From Chroococcidiopsis sp. TS-821 (GTDB lineage: Bacteria > Cyanobacteriota > Cyanobacteriia > Cyanobacteriales > Chroococcidiopsidaceae): a stretch of DNA of 64,000 bases. The position numbers and the translations under genes are program-made. Location of the stretch: the NCBI RefSeq assembly GCF_002939305.1, contig NZ_MVDI01000003.1, positions 372,001 through 436,000 of the forward strand, given 5' to 3'. Shown in pieces: positions 56,871 to 64,000 of the stretch (positions are counted from its first letter, which is position 1; every line of letters begins with the position of its first letter). A model generated the notes under the pieces. It had not been told where the DNA came from. It did no database searches and worked only from the letters and a program-made list of their open reading frames with translations.

Positions 56871-57653
56871 CTAAAACTGGTCAGATTGAGGGTCGTCATC
56901 TGGATCAATGCCCAAAGCTCTTAGCTGCTGTGCTAATCGTTCAGCACGTCGGCGTTCTTGTTCGGCACGTTGGCGTTCTTGTTCAGCCTCCGTTGAAACC
57001 CAATTTCCTTTGCGATCGTACCACCGCAACCACAGGCGATTAATTCCTGCGAATTCGCCTTGCCATAAACCTAAACCGAGTGCTATTTCTGGCATCCAAA
57101 CTTTAGGTTCGCTAAGGTCGAGTTCTTGATAATGTCCGCCCTGTAAGCGAAAAACTTGTAGGCGTTCAGTGTATCGACTGAAAACCACATAGTAGGGAAT
57201 TCGTAAAATCTGTTCGTAAACTTGCCATTTTGTTGGTGGTTGGTTATCTTTTTGCTCTGTTCTTCCCAAATCTTCAGCTTCTGTGTCGGGTGAAAGTAAC
57301 TCAACAACCACAAATGGATTTACACCCTCTTGCCAAATCACGTAGCTAAGACGCAAGTCTCGACCTTCATAGAGTTTTGACACGCCAACTACACCAAACC
57401 AGTCCGGACGCTTGTAGCGGTTTGGATGACGGACATCGTAATAAAGATTCATGTCACTAGCACTAAACACCTGCTCCAGTGGATAAGCAGGAGGCTGAAA
57501 TGTCATCCGCAATAACTCAGGTTGAAAGTCGTGAAACTCATCGGGCAAGCCTGGCTCCTCTGGATCTTCGCTGGGTAAATCATACATCGTGGGTAGCGTT
57601 TCTCTGGCAGGACGCGGCGGATCAGTCTGCTCGATGTGTCTAGCAAAAGACAT
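56871..57653 (-). CDS. Uma2 family (DUF820) endonuclease-fold protein
   Basis: A 260-residue protein with a PD-(D/E)XK fold. Key parts are PDWFGVVGV, FVVVELLSPDTEAEDLG with the acidic pair, then KWQVYEQILRIPYYVVF. The C-terminal Arg/Glu/Gln coiled coil (AEQERQRAEQERRRAERLAQQLRALG) is common in cyanobacterial members. They are abundant and their biological target is unknown. The IS element right boundary is 3 bp past its stop, so the gene is spared. Confidence 0.9.
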   Translation of the reverse strand: MSFARHIEQTDPPRPARETLPTMYDLPSEDPEEPGLPDEFHDFQPELLRMTFQPPAYPLEQVFSASDMNLYYDVRHPNRYKRPDWFGVVGVSKLYEGRDLRLSYVIWQEGVNPFVVVELLSPDTEAEDLGRTEQKDNQPPTKWQVYEQILRIPYYVVFSRYTERLQVFRLQGGHYQELDLSEPKVWMPEIALGLGLWQGEFAGINRLWLRWYDRKGNWVSTEAEQERQRAEQERRRAERLAQQLRALGIDPDDDPQSDQF

Positions 57654-57761
57654 AACAACTTTTGTGATGTAGAAAAGCGTCTTAACAGGTTATCTTAAGT
57701 CAGTTTGACAGGTATGAACCTGTATACCACAATCACCGAAAAACAAGTTAACGCGCCAAGC

Positions 57762-58562
57762 TTACTTATCTCGCAAGGGCCACCACGATACTTTATCTCT
57801 AGTCGCGCTGTAAGTTTCCTTCAAACCTTCAGCGTTAACAACTTTAATCGTGTCACTAGAGGGATCGCGTGAGGTTGCTGGTGCCAGTAACTTGACTTGA
57901 CGCATTCCTTTAATCACTTGCTCAACAGTACGATGGTTAAGTTGGCTAGCACGCGCAATCACGTCAATTGGTAAGTCAAAGACATAAGTTGCGTTTGTCT
58001 CTGGTTGATTGCCTAATTCGCGTTCTTGATAGACAAGCGCGCGTAGCAAAGCTGCAACAGCTTGGGGGGGGTAAGTGCTGCAATTGAGTAAATGGTATTG
58101 AAACTTTTGTTGAAGTTCAAATAGCAAATCGTAGCGCTGGCGAAAGACTTCACTATCTTTGTAAAGTGCTCGTACCATTTCGACAGGAATCTTGACAACA
58201 TCCGTTGTTTTATAAGCTTCTACCAAGCTAGGAAACGCCCTACAGATCAATCCGTAGCCAAAAGGTAAACTTTGCATTCCGAAGCAACTACCAGGGTAGC
58301 TAATACCAATGACTCGATCTAAAGGAGTGCTGCGAATCACCACAGGTCCCCCAGCCACGATCGCATACAAAACGTCTAGAGTTTCGCCTTTCTGAAACGC
58401 TGTATAAATTGGACGACTCGCATATAGCTTAACCTGTGGTATGCCTTCAAGACGCAAGTAGTGACTCAGCCACGTTTCATCGAAGCCGCGAAACAGATAA
58501 TTGCTTTGAATTAGCACCTTCACAATGTTAGTTTCTGTAAGATGCCCAGCCTGTGTTGCCAT
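57762..58562 (-). CDS. Crp/Fnr-like transcriptional regulator
   Basis: A 266-residue regulator from the ATG giving MATQAGHLTETN; a TTG 18 bp upstream is less likely. A cyclic-nucleotide-binding-like beta barrel covers about residues 35-140 (YAIVAGGPVVIR, ISYPGSCFGMQSLPFG), a dimer helix follows, and the winged HTH has IDVIARASQLNHRTVEQVIKGM. The phosphate-binding cassette of cAMP-type Crp is not conserved, so the ligand is uncertain. It diverges from cysC. Confidence 0.82.
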   Translation of the reverse strand: MATQAGHLTETNIVKVLIQSNYLFRGFDETWLSHYLRLEGIPQVKLYASRPIYTAFQKGETLDVLYAIVAGGPVVIRSTPLDRVIGISYPGSCFGMQSLPFGYGLICRAFPSLVEAYKTTDVVKIPVEMVRALYKDSEVFRQRYDLLFELQQKFQYHLLNCSTYPPQAVAALLRALVYQERELGNQPETNATYVFDLPIDVIARASQLNHRTVEQVIKGMRQVKLLAPATSRDPSSDTIKVVNAEGLKETYSATRDKVSWWPLRDK

Positions 58563-58774
58563 GCCAAAGACTTTAAACAAGCGCCTTTTTCATTGTGACA
58601 TGAAATACAACTGTACCTTTACTCAAATTTGTATTTTGAATGTTTTGCAATTAGATTGCATTTTTAATAAGTTACAGATATGATTGAGTTTCAACAGAAA
58701 CTGATTTTTACTCTATTGATGATTCAAGGAGTTGTTGCTAGTTTCTGTACTAGGTCTTAAAGTGATGGTTTTCT

Positions 58775-59425
58775 ATGGGACGTAAGATGCAAGAGTGGTT
58801 GCGAACAGAAATCGTAGATGATGCGCCTGTAGACGATGAGGAAGAACTCCTTCCTGAACGAAAATATCCAGCAAATCAAGGATTTGTACTCTGGTTAACT
58901 GGACTAAGTGGTTCAGGTAAAAGCTCAATTGCTCGAAAACTCGAACAGGAACTTAAAGAACGCAGTTGTTTAGTCGAAGTTCTAGACGGCGATATTATCC
59001 GCACCAATCTTTCCAAAGGCTTGGGTTATAGTCGCGAAGACCGCAACACAAACATCCGTCGCATTGGTTTTGTCGCCAATCTTCTAAGTCGCAATGGCGT
59101 CGCGGCAATTGTCGCTGCGATTAGTCCTTACCAAGAGGCGCGAGAAAACTTACGCGCTACAACGGAAAACTTTATCGAAGTCTTTGTCAATGCACCGCTT
59201 GAGGTGTGCGAAGCACGCGACGTCAAAGGATTGTACGCCATGGCACGTGCTGGTGAAATTCGCGCCTTTACAGGCATTGACGATCCTTACGAGGAACCGA
59301 CAAACCCAGATATTGTTTGCTACACCGCCGAAGAAACCTTAGAAGAAAGCGTGGCGAAAATTCTCGTAGAACTCGAACAACGCGATTGTATTCCACCCAA
59401 ACCACAGATTGAATTCTTTATTTAA
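58775..59425 (+). CDS. cysC: Adenylyl-sulfate kinase
   Basis: A 216-residue APS kinase with P-loop GLSGSGKSS at residues 43-51, DGDIIRTNLSKGLGYSREDRNTNIRR for APS binding, IVAAISPYQEARE, and the lid FTGIDDPYEEP. It phosphorylates APS to PAPS, the substrate expected for the CysH at 47.5 kb. About 30 extra acidic residues lead the core. Monocistronic, divergent from the Crp-like gene. Confidence 0.95.
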   Translation: MGRKMQEWLRTEIVDDAPVDDEEELLPERKYPANQGFVLWLTGLSGSGKSSIARKLEQELKERSCLVEVLDGDIIRTNLSKGLGYSREDRNTNIRRIGFVANLLSRNGVAAIVAAISPYQEARENLRATTENFIEVFVNAPLEVCEARDVKGLYAMARAGEIRAFTGIDDPYEEPTNPDIVCYTAEETLEESVAKILVELEQRDCIPPKPQIEFFI

Positions 59426-59448
59426 AATTAAGTTTGCCTAATATAAAA

Positions 59449-59471
59449 AAGGATTGTCATCCTTGCTTTTT
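59449..59471 (+). terminator. Terminator-like hairpin after cysC
   Basis: AAGGA (59449-59453) pairs with TCCTT (59460-59464), preceded by an A run and followed by GCTTTTTGG. This is a modest intrinsic-terminator shape 25 bp past the cysC stop. Confidence 0.5.
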
Positions 59472-59608
59472 GGCTCCTAGCAAGGTTCTTCCCGATTTTA
59501 GCGAATGCGATCGCCATCAAGAATAAGCTCTCTAACTCGCGAATGATTTTGTAATATTTAACTTATTTCTAAGATATCGGGAAGGTACCTGATCGCTGGA
59601 GTTTACCC

Positions 59609-61303
59609 ATGCAAGCGTATGATGTTGTGATTATTGGCGCTGGACATAATGGTCTAGTATGCGCTGCGTATTTACTTAAAGCTGGTTATAGTGTTTTATT
59701 ACTAGAAAAGCGTTCTATTCCTGGTGGGGCAGCGACTACTGAAGAATCGTTACCGCAAGAAGCACCTGGTTTTAAATTTAACTTGTGCGCGATCGACCAC
59801 GAGTTTATTCACTTAGGTCCGGTTGTTGAAGAACTCGAACTTGAAAAGTACGGCTTAGAATATCTAGAGTGCGATCCTGTCGTCTTTTGCCCGCATCCAG
59901 ACGGTAAGTACTTTTTAGGTCATAAATCGCTAGAAAAAACCTGCGCAGAGATTGCAAGATATAGCGAACGTGACGCGAAAAAATACGCCGAATATACCGA
60001 TTACTGGCAACGGGCACTAGGTGCGATGATTCCGATGTTCAACGCCCCACCAAAATCTGTTATTGATATTCTTGGTAACTACGATATTAAAAAAATTAGA
60101 GACTTATTCTCTGTCATTGGCGCACCATCGAAAACACTCGACTTTATCCGCACGATGTTGACGAGTGCTGAAGATCTACTCAACGAGTGGTTCGACTCCG
60201 AATTTCTCAAAGCACCACTAGCCCGACTCGCTGCTGAACTCGGTGCACCGCCTTCGCAAAAAACGATCGCAGTTGGTGCAATTATGATGGCAATGCGCCA
60301 CGATCCTGGTATGGCAAGACCGCGTGGCGGTACAGGTGCGCTGGTACAAGCGTTACTCAATTTAGTCAAAAGCAAGGGTGGCGTTGTTCTTTGCGATCAG
60401 CGCGTTGAGAAGATTTTAGTCGATAATGGTAAAGCTGTTGGCGTTCGCGTTGCAGGTGGTCAAGAATACCGTGCGAACAAAGGTGTTATCTCCAATATTG
60501 ATGCAAAGCGAGTCTTTCTGCAACTAGTAGATAAAAGTGATATCGATCAAGTCGAACCTAATTTACGCGAACGTTTAGAACGCCGAATTGTCAATAACAA
60601 CGAAACAATTCTCAAAATTGACTTGGCGTTAGATGAAGTACCGCGCTTTGAACGATTTGACCATAAAGATGAATATCTCATCGGTTCGGTATTAATTGCC
60701 GATTCGGTGAGTCATGTCGAAAAAGCACATAGTGAATGTACTTTGGGTAAGATTCCCGATGACGATCCGTCGATGTATTTGGTAGTTCCCACCGTCCGCG
60801 ATCCTTCAATGGCACCTCCTGGAAAGCACACCGCATGGATCGAATTCTTCGCACCGTATCAAATTGCAGGTGCTGAAGGTACAGGCTTAAACGGTACTGG
60901 TTGGACAGACGAACTTAAAAATAAAGTTGCCGATCGCGTAATTGATAAACTCGCAGACTACGCACCGAATGTCAAAAACGCAATCATTGCCCGACAAGTC
61001 GAAAGCCCCGCAGAATTAGGAGAACGCCTCGGCGCGTACAAAGGTAATTATTACCACGTCGATATGACGTTAGACCAAATGGTGTTCTTCCGCCCGTTAC
61101 CAGAAATCGCAAACTACCGCACGCCTATTGATAATCTCTATCTTACTGGTGCAGGAACTCACCCAGGCGGCTCAATTTCGGGAATGCCAGGACGCAATTG
61201 CGCGCGGGTATTTCTGCAAACGCAACAGCCGATCGCCCAAACGCTACGTGATGCGAGAGATTCGATTAAATCTACTGTCGAGTCAGTGTTTAAGATTAAC
61301 TAA
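59609..61303 (+). CDS. crtO: CrtO-type beta-carotene ketolase
   Basis: A 564-residue FAD/NAD(P) oxidoreductase of the phytoene-desaturase-like type. The dinucleotide site is VVIIGAGHNGLVCAAYLLKAG at the start, followed by GGAATTEE and GGTGALVQALLNLV. The C-terminal FAD motif is YLTGAGTHPGGSISGMPG. Length and the IDHEFIHLG segment match cyanobacterial CrtO, which adds keto groups to beta-carotene to give echinenone and canthaxanthin. CrtI-like desaturase activity is the main alternative. Membrane-associated. Confidence 0.85.
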   Translation: MQAYDVVIIGAGHNGLVCAAYLLKAGYSVLLLEKRSIPGGAATTEESLPQEAPGFKFNLCAIDHEFIHLGPVVEELELEKYGLEYLECDPVVFCPHPDGKYFLGHKSLEKTCAEIARYSERDAKKYAEYTDYWQRALGAMIPMFNAPPKSVIDILGNYDIKKIRDLFSVIGAPSKTLDFIRTMLTSAEDLLNEWFDSEFLKAPLARLAAELGAPPSQKTIAVGAIMMAMRHDPGMARPRGGTGALVQALLNLVKSKGGVVLCDQRVEKILVDNGKAVGVRVAGGQEYRANKGVISNIDAKRVFLQLVDKSDIDQVEPNLRERLERRIVNNNETILKIDLALDEVPRFERFDHKDEYLIGSVLIADSVSHVEKAHSECTLGKIPDDDPSMYLVVPTVRDPSMAPPGKHTAWIEFFAPYQIAGAEGTGLNGTGWTDELKNKVADRVIDKLADYAPNVKNAIIARQVESPAELGERLGAYKGNYYHVDMTLDQMVFFRPLPEIANYRTPIDNLYLTGAGTHPGGSISGMPGRNCARVFLQTQQPIAQTLRDARDSIKSTVESVFKIN

Positions 61304-61335
61304 GCTATTTTCGATGCTGTTTGTTTGAAGCTTCT

Positions 61336-61413
61336 TACCCCCTAAATCCACGCCAGTTGCTACAATGGGGGACACTCCCCCAAAGGCGTACTGGCTCCCC
61401 ACTCGTGGGGGAC
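61336..61413. repeat. G/C-rich multi-hairpin spacer element
   Basis: GCCAGT/ACTGGC (61352-61357 with 61390-61395) encloses GGGGGA/TCCCCC (61367-61381), followed by CCCCA/TGGGG (61397-61410). CCCCCTAAATCC lies to its left. It is the largest member of the spacer family also at 15588, 39063 and 49726. It may end the crtO transcript. Confidence 0.55.
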
Positions 61414-61536
61414 TTAAATCTAGAAGCCGCTGCTTGATTGATGTCCGCTACCTCTAAATTTTTAATACCTCGTACAGAGGCACTAAGGCAGTCCTTCTGC
61501 TGCAATGATTATTATGATGTGACCAAATCTTAACCA

Positions 61537-62643
61537 ATGACGGCGAGGGTTCTCATTCTTGGAGGTCGGGGGAGGATTGGCAGTAGTATTGCCCAAGATA
61601 TTGCCACCTATACTCAAGCAGAAGTAATTATCACAACTAGAAAACCAGCCGCAGCGATCGCTGTTAAACAACGTTTGGGTTCTCAAGTAGAGATTTTATC
61701 GCTCGATTTAGCAGATATTGCAGCCCTAAACAAAGCGATCGCATCAGCGGATCTTGTAGTTCATAGCGCTGGACCTTTTCACTATCGCGATGCTAGCGTC
61801 CTCAAGATTTGCATCGAGCAAGGTGTTAACTACCTTGATGTCAGCGACCATCCTTCTTTTACGCGTAAAGCTTTAGCATACCAGTCAGCCGCAGCAGAAG
61901 CAGGAGTTACCGCAATTATTAACACAGGAATTTTCCCTGGTATTTCTAATAGTATGGTACGCGAGGGTGTTGAGCAATTTGACCAAGCCCAACGCATTCA
62001 TCTAAGTTATCTCGTTTCTGGTTCAGGTGGTGCTGGAGTTACCGTGATGCGCACTACGTTTCTAGGATTGCAGAAACCTTTTGAAGCTTGGATTGATGGT
62101 AAATGGCAACAAGTAAACCCGTATAGCGATCGCGAAACGGTTGAATTTCCCAAACCCTACGGGCGATCGCACGTTTACTGGTTTAATATGCCGGAAACTT
62201 TTACTCTACCCGAAGCGTTCCCCAGCGTTAAAACCGTTATTACGAAATTTGGTTCGCGTCCTGATTTTTATAATCATCTCACGTGGATTGCAGCGCACTG
62301 GTTTCCCAAGCCTTTAATGCAACAGCCAAGTGCGATCGAGTTTTTGGCGCATGTCAGCCACACGATGACCGACGTCACAAATCGTTTTAGTGGTATTGGT
62401 GTGGCGATTCGTTCGGAAGTAAGCGGCGATAAACAGGGAACGCAAGCACGTTACTGTTCTACGTTAGTGCATGAGAATACTGCGATCGCTGCTGGTTGCG
62501 GTACGGGTAGCATTGCGCAATTCTTACTTGAAGGAAAACTTAAAAAACCTGGAGTCTGGACGGTCGAACAAGCCGTATCGACAGATTTGTTTCATCAAGC
62601 GATCGCCAGCCGAGGTATGAAGCTGCATCAAGAATGGCTATAA
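61537..62643 (+). CDS. Saccharopine dehydrogenase-like NADP-binding protein
   Basis: A 368-residue oxidoreductase. The Rossmann site VLILGGRGRIGSSIA, TTRKPAA, LVVHSAGPFHYRD and INTGIFPGISN blocks are those of the saccharopine-dehydrogenase NADP-binding family, which includes trans-acting enoyl reductases and carotenoid-linked proteins. No lysine pathway genes nearby. It follows crtO by 234 bp on the same strand, so a lipid or pigment substrate is possible. Substrate unknown. Confidence 0.85.
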   Translation: MTARVLILGGRGRIGSSIAQDIATYTQAEVIITTRKPAAAIAVKQRLGSQVEILSLDLADIAALNKAIASADLVVHSAGPFHYRDASVLKICIEQGVNYLDVSDHPSFTRKALAYQSAAAEAGVTAIINTGIFPGISNSMVREGVEQFDQAQRIHLSYLVSGSGGAGVTVMRTTFLGLQKPFEAWIDGKWQQVNPYSDRETVEFPKPYGRSHVYWFNMPETFTLPEAFPSVKTVITKFGSRPDFYNHLTWIAAHWFPKPLMQQPSAIEFLAHVSHTMTDVTNRFSGIGVAIRSEVSGDKQGTQARYCSTLVHENTAIAAGCGTGSIAQFLLEGKLKKPGVWTVEQAVSTDLFHQAIASRGMKLHQEWL

Positions 62644-62744
62644 CTTTTTTAGCTCCAATCTATCTTTAGAGAGAAGGCAGCAATAAATATATCAAAGTAG
62701 GATGCGATTCTTACAAACTAGCCTTTATCTAACGAGGAAATTTT

Positions 62745-63089
62745 ATGCGTCGGCTTTTGAATTTATGGTTTGCAGTTTGTTTAATAGTTATCTTAATACC
62801 CTGTTTCGTTCTTCTGGGTGCTGCTCCTGGTTATGCTGCTACGTATGCAGAACAAAAATTAGTTCCCCCACAGGAAAAATTCCTCACACCTGAAGAAAAA
62901 ATTGAACGCGCCTACGAATTGGGTGAAGGCGCTGGAATGCTTGAAGAAGCAAAGCAAGCTTCAGCAAATGCTAATACATTAACAAAGCCAAATAAAAAAG
63001 TAAATGTAAAAACTGTAACAACGCCCAAAGAAGAAGGTTTAGTAGAAAAAGCGAAAGAAATAGTAGAAAAAGTTAAAGGAAACGAATAG
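62745..63089 (+). CDS. Small secreted helical protein, unknown
   Basis: A 114-residue protein with a clear Sec signal (LLNLWFAVCLIVILIPCFVLLGAAPGYA, given here only as a site; cleavage after GYA-A). The mature 80 residues are Lys/Glu-rich and helical (EEKIERAYELGEGAGMLEEAKQ, EKAKEIVEKVK). An AACGAGGA ribosome site precedes it. Similar small exported proteins are common in cyanobacteria. No family named. Confidence 0.75.
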   Translation: MRRLLNLWFAVCLIVILIPCFVLLGAAPGYAATYAEQKLVPPQEKFLTPEEKIERAYELGEGAGMLEEAKQASANANTLTKPNKKVNVKTVTTPKEEGLVEKAKEIVEKVKGNE

Positions 63090-63273
63090 AAAAAACTCAA
63101 TTTAATATCGGTATTACAGCCTAAATTAAAATTTGAACAGACAGCCTCCAAATAATCAACTATGATTTTTGCTTTCTTACCTAAGGCTGATTAAATTCCA
63201 ATTGCGAATTGACACGATTGAAATTAAATCAACGTCACCAAAGCGCGATCGCTGTAATCTTGGGTAAATCAAA

Positions 63274-63747
63274 ATGCTTAAACCTTGGATGATTATTGGA
63301 GGGATAACAATATTAATTGCCCTAGCTAGTCTGTTTTTTAGACCACGCGATACACAATGGGCAAAAAACTTAAATCGACCAAAGTGGTTAGTTTTTGAAC
63401 CACTGATTCCTGTTATCTGGACAATAGTTTTTACAGGTGGAGCATTATCCGCTGCAACTGTATGGGAAAATGCCCCAGGAAGTGTCTCAACGTGGTTACT
63501 TATGGGGCTTTACTTGTTGTTGGAAGTTGTTACAGTTGCTTATATCCCTGCCACATTGCGATCGCGAAATCTGAAAATTGGTACGACCTTAGGCGCTACT
63601 GGAGTTGTTTTAGGAATCGTACTCACGCTCATTGTGGGGAATATTTCAGGCTTAGCAGCTTTGCTACTTTTACCGTATCTTCTCTGGAGTCCTGTTGGTA
63701 CTTATACAACGTGGGAAATGATGCAGCTAAATCCAGAAGCTACGTAA
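63274..63747 (+). CDS. TspO/MBR family protein
   Basis: A 157-residue membrane protein with five helices. Family marks are LNRPKWLVFEPLIPVIWTIVF and LLPYLLWSPVGTYTTWEMMQLNP. TspO proteins bind tetrapyrroles and some degrade or export them, and they respond to light, stress or salt. Full length. It is followed by a strong terminator. Confidence 0.9.
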   Translation: MLKPWMIIGGITILIALASLFFRPRDTQWAKNLNRPKWLVFEPLIPVIWTIVFTGGALSAATVWENAPGSVSTWLLMGLYLLLEVVTVAYIPATLRSRNLKIGTTLGATGVVLGIVLTLIVGNISGLAALLLLPYLLWSPVGTYTTWEMMQLNPEAT

Positions 63748-63750
63748 TTA

Positions 63751-63776
63751 GGGGTAATTGAACATTACCCCTTTTT
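63751..63776 (+). terminator. Rho-independent terminator after the TspO gene
   Basis: GGGGTAAT (63751-63758) and ATTACCCC (63764-63771) form a perfect 8-bp stem with a TGAAC loop, followed by TTTTT. It ends 35 bp or less after the TspO stop and faces a convergent gene. Confidence 0.85.
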
Positions 63777-63781
63777 CTAAA

Positions 63782-64000
63782 TTAGTATCTAGTAGTCGTT
63801 CCCGTTCCCGTACCTGTGTTTACCGTATTAGGGTCGCGATACGCTGGTTCAGAAGGTTTGCGGAAGAAGTTTGCTAAGCCAAGTAAACCAATTAATCCTA
63901 ACAAACCCCAAGAACCGCCACCGCCTCCCCTATCTGTTTGGGTTTCAGTAGTAGTAGTTCCAGTTGTTCCACCAAAGGTAGGCTCTCCAGGAATTGTACC
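63782..64000 (-). CDS. WGxxGxxG-type protein, 3' part only
   Basis: The last 72 codons of a leftward gene that continues past the window. It has a Gly-rich/Thr-rich stretch, then the SWGLLGLIGLLGLANFFRK anchor with the WGxxGxxG core, and ends in GTGTGTTTRY. In cyanobacteria such tails occur on small exported proteins thought to be membrane- or envelope-anchored. The N-terminus is not seen. Confidence 0.8.
   Translation of the reverse strand, partial: GTIPGEPTFGGTTGTTTTETQTDRGGGGGSWGLLGLIGLLGLANFFRKPSEPAYRDPNTVNTGTGTGTTTRY

Overview
The window is chromosomal DNA from a cyanobacterium. Direct signs are the very frequent octamer GCGATCGC (the HIP1 palindrome typical of cyanobacteria), the split ATP synthase cluster with only the beta and epsilon genes, a DevBCA-type exporter, a CYP110-like P450, a CrtO-type carotenoid ketolase and many pentapeptide-repeat and cyanobacterial DUF proteins. 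Gene content (EPS glycosyltransferases, sugar transferase, devBCA, crtO) suits a desiccation-tolerant or sheath-forming cyanobacterium, but the genus cannot be fixed from this sequence alone. I saw no rRNA, tRNA or CRISPR array.

Layout. 0-3.6 kb (minus strand): a ketosynthase alpha / catalytically dead ketosynthase (chain-length-factor-like) pair, a cut-off gene that may be an acyl carrier protein, and an MTHFR-like gene. 3.6-8.4 kb: a long AT-rich spacer, an HTH-NACHT NTPase with a TPR-like partner, and a YjdF-family gene. 8.7-15.2 kb: two tandem GT2 glycosyltransferases sharing a nearly identical 5' third, a GH5 hydrolase, a repeat-rich surface protein and a ferric-reductase-like flavocytochrome with a tiny membrane-protein gene behind it. 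15.7-18.9 kb: devB-devC-devA exporter. 19.2-25.8 kb: an orphan type ISP restriction-enzyme specificity-like domain, then a compact tailoring-enzyme cluster (three DnrK/RdmB-like methyltransferases, an ABM-fold monooxygenase, a P450) and a polyprenyl sugar-phosphate transferase.

25.9-36 kb is mostly housekeeping: a membrane protein, a four-carbon acid sugar kinase-like protein, an AI-2E family permease, minC-minD-minE, a lipoprotein M28 peptidase, a small exported protein, atpC and atpD. 36-46 kb holds two pentapeptide-repeat proteins (one with a membrane block), a DUF5895-like protein with an acidic tail, MltA, a TIR-like/nucleotide-binding protein, a NADAR protein, a DUF2243 protein and a hybrid histidine kinase. 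Between the TIR-like and NADAR genes lies an unannotated 137-nt element closed by a perfect 14-bp stem.

46-64 kb: cysK and cysH in divergent orientation, an SBP56 protein, a transketolase-like enzyme, YqhA, a CYP110-like P450, a DUF2993 protein, an IS200/IS605 insertion with frameshifted tnpA and intact tnpB, Uma2, a Crp-like regulator, cysC, crtO, a saccharopine-dehydrogenase-like protein, an exported protein, TspO and the 3' part of a WGxxGxxG-type gene running off the window. Sulfur-assimilation genes (cysK, cysH, cysC) and the sulfur-linked SBP56 are loosely clustered in this part.

The most novel-looking items are the KS/CLF-like pair, the methyltransferase/ABM/P450 cluster with one methyltransferase lacking its SAM glycine motif, the structured element at 42642-42778 between two NAD/ADP-ribose-type genes, the orphan restriction specificity domain, and the HTH-NACHT/TPR pair.
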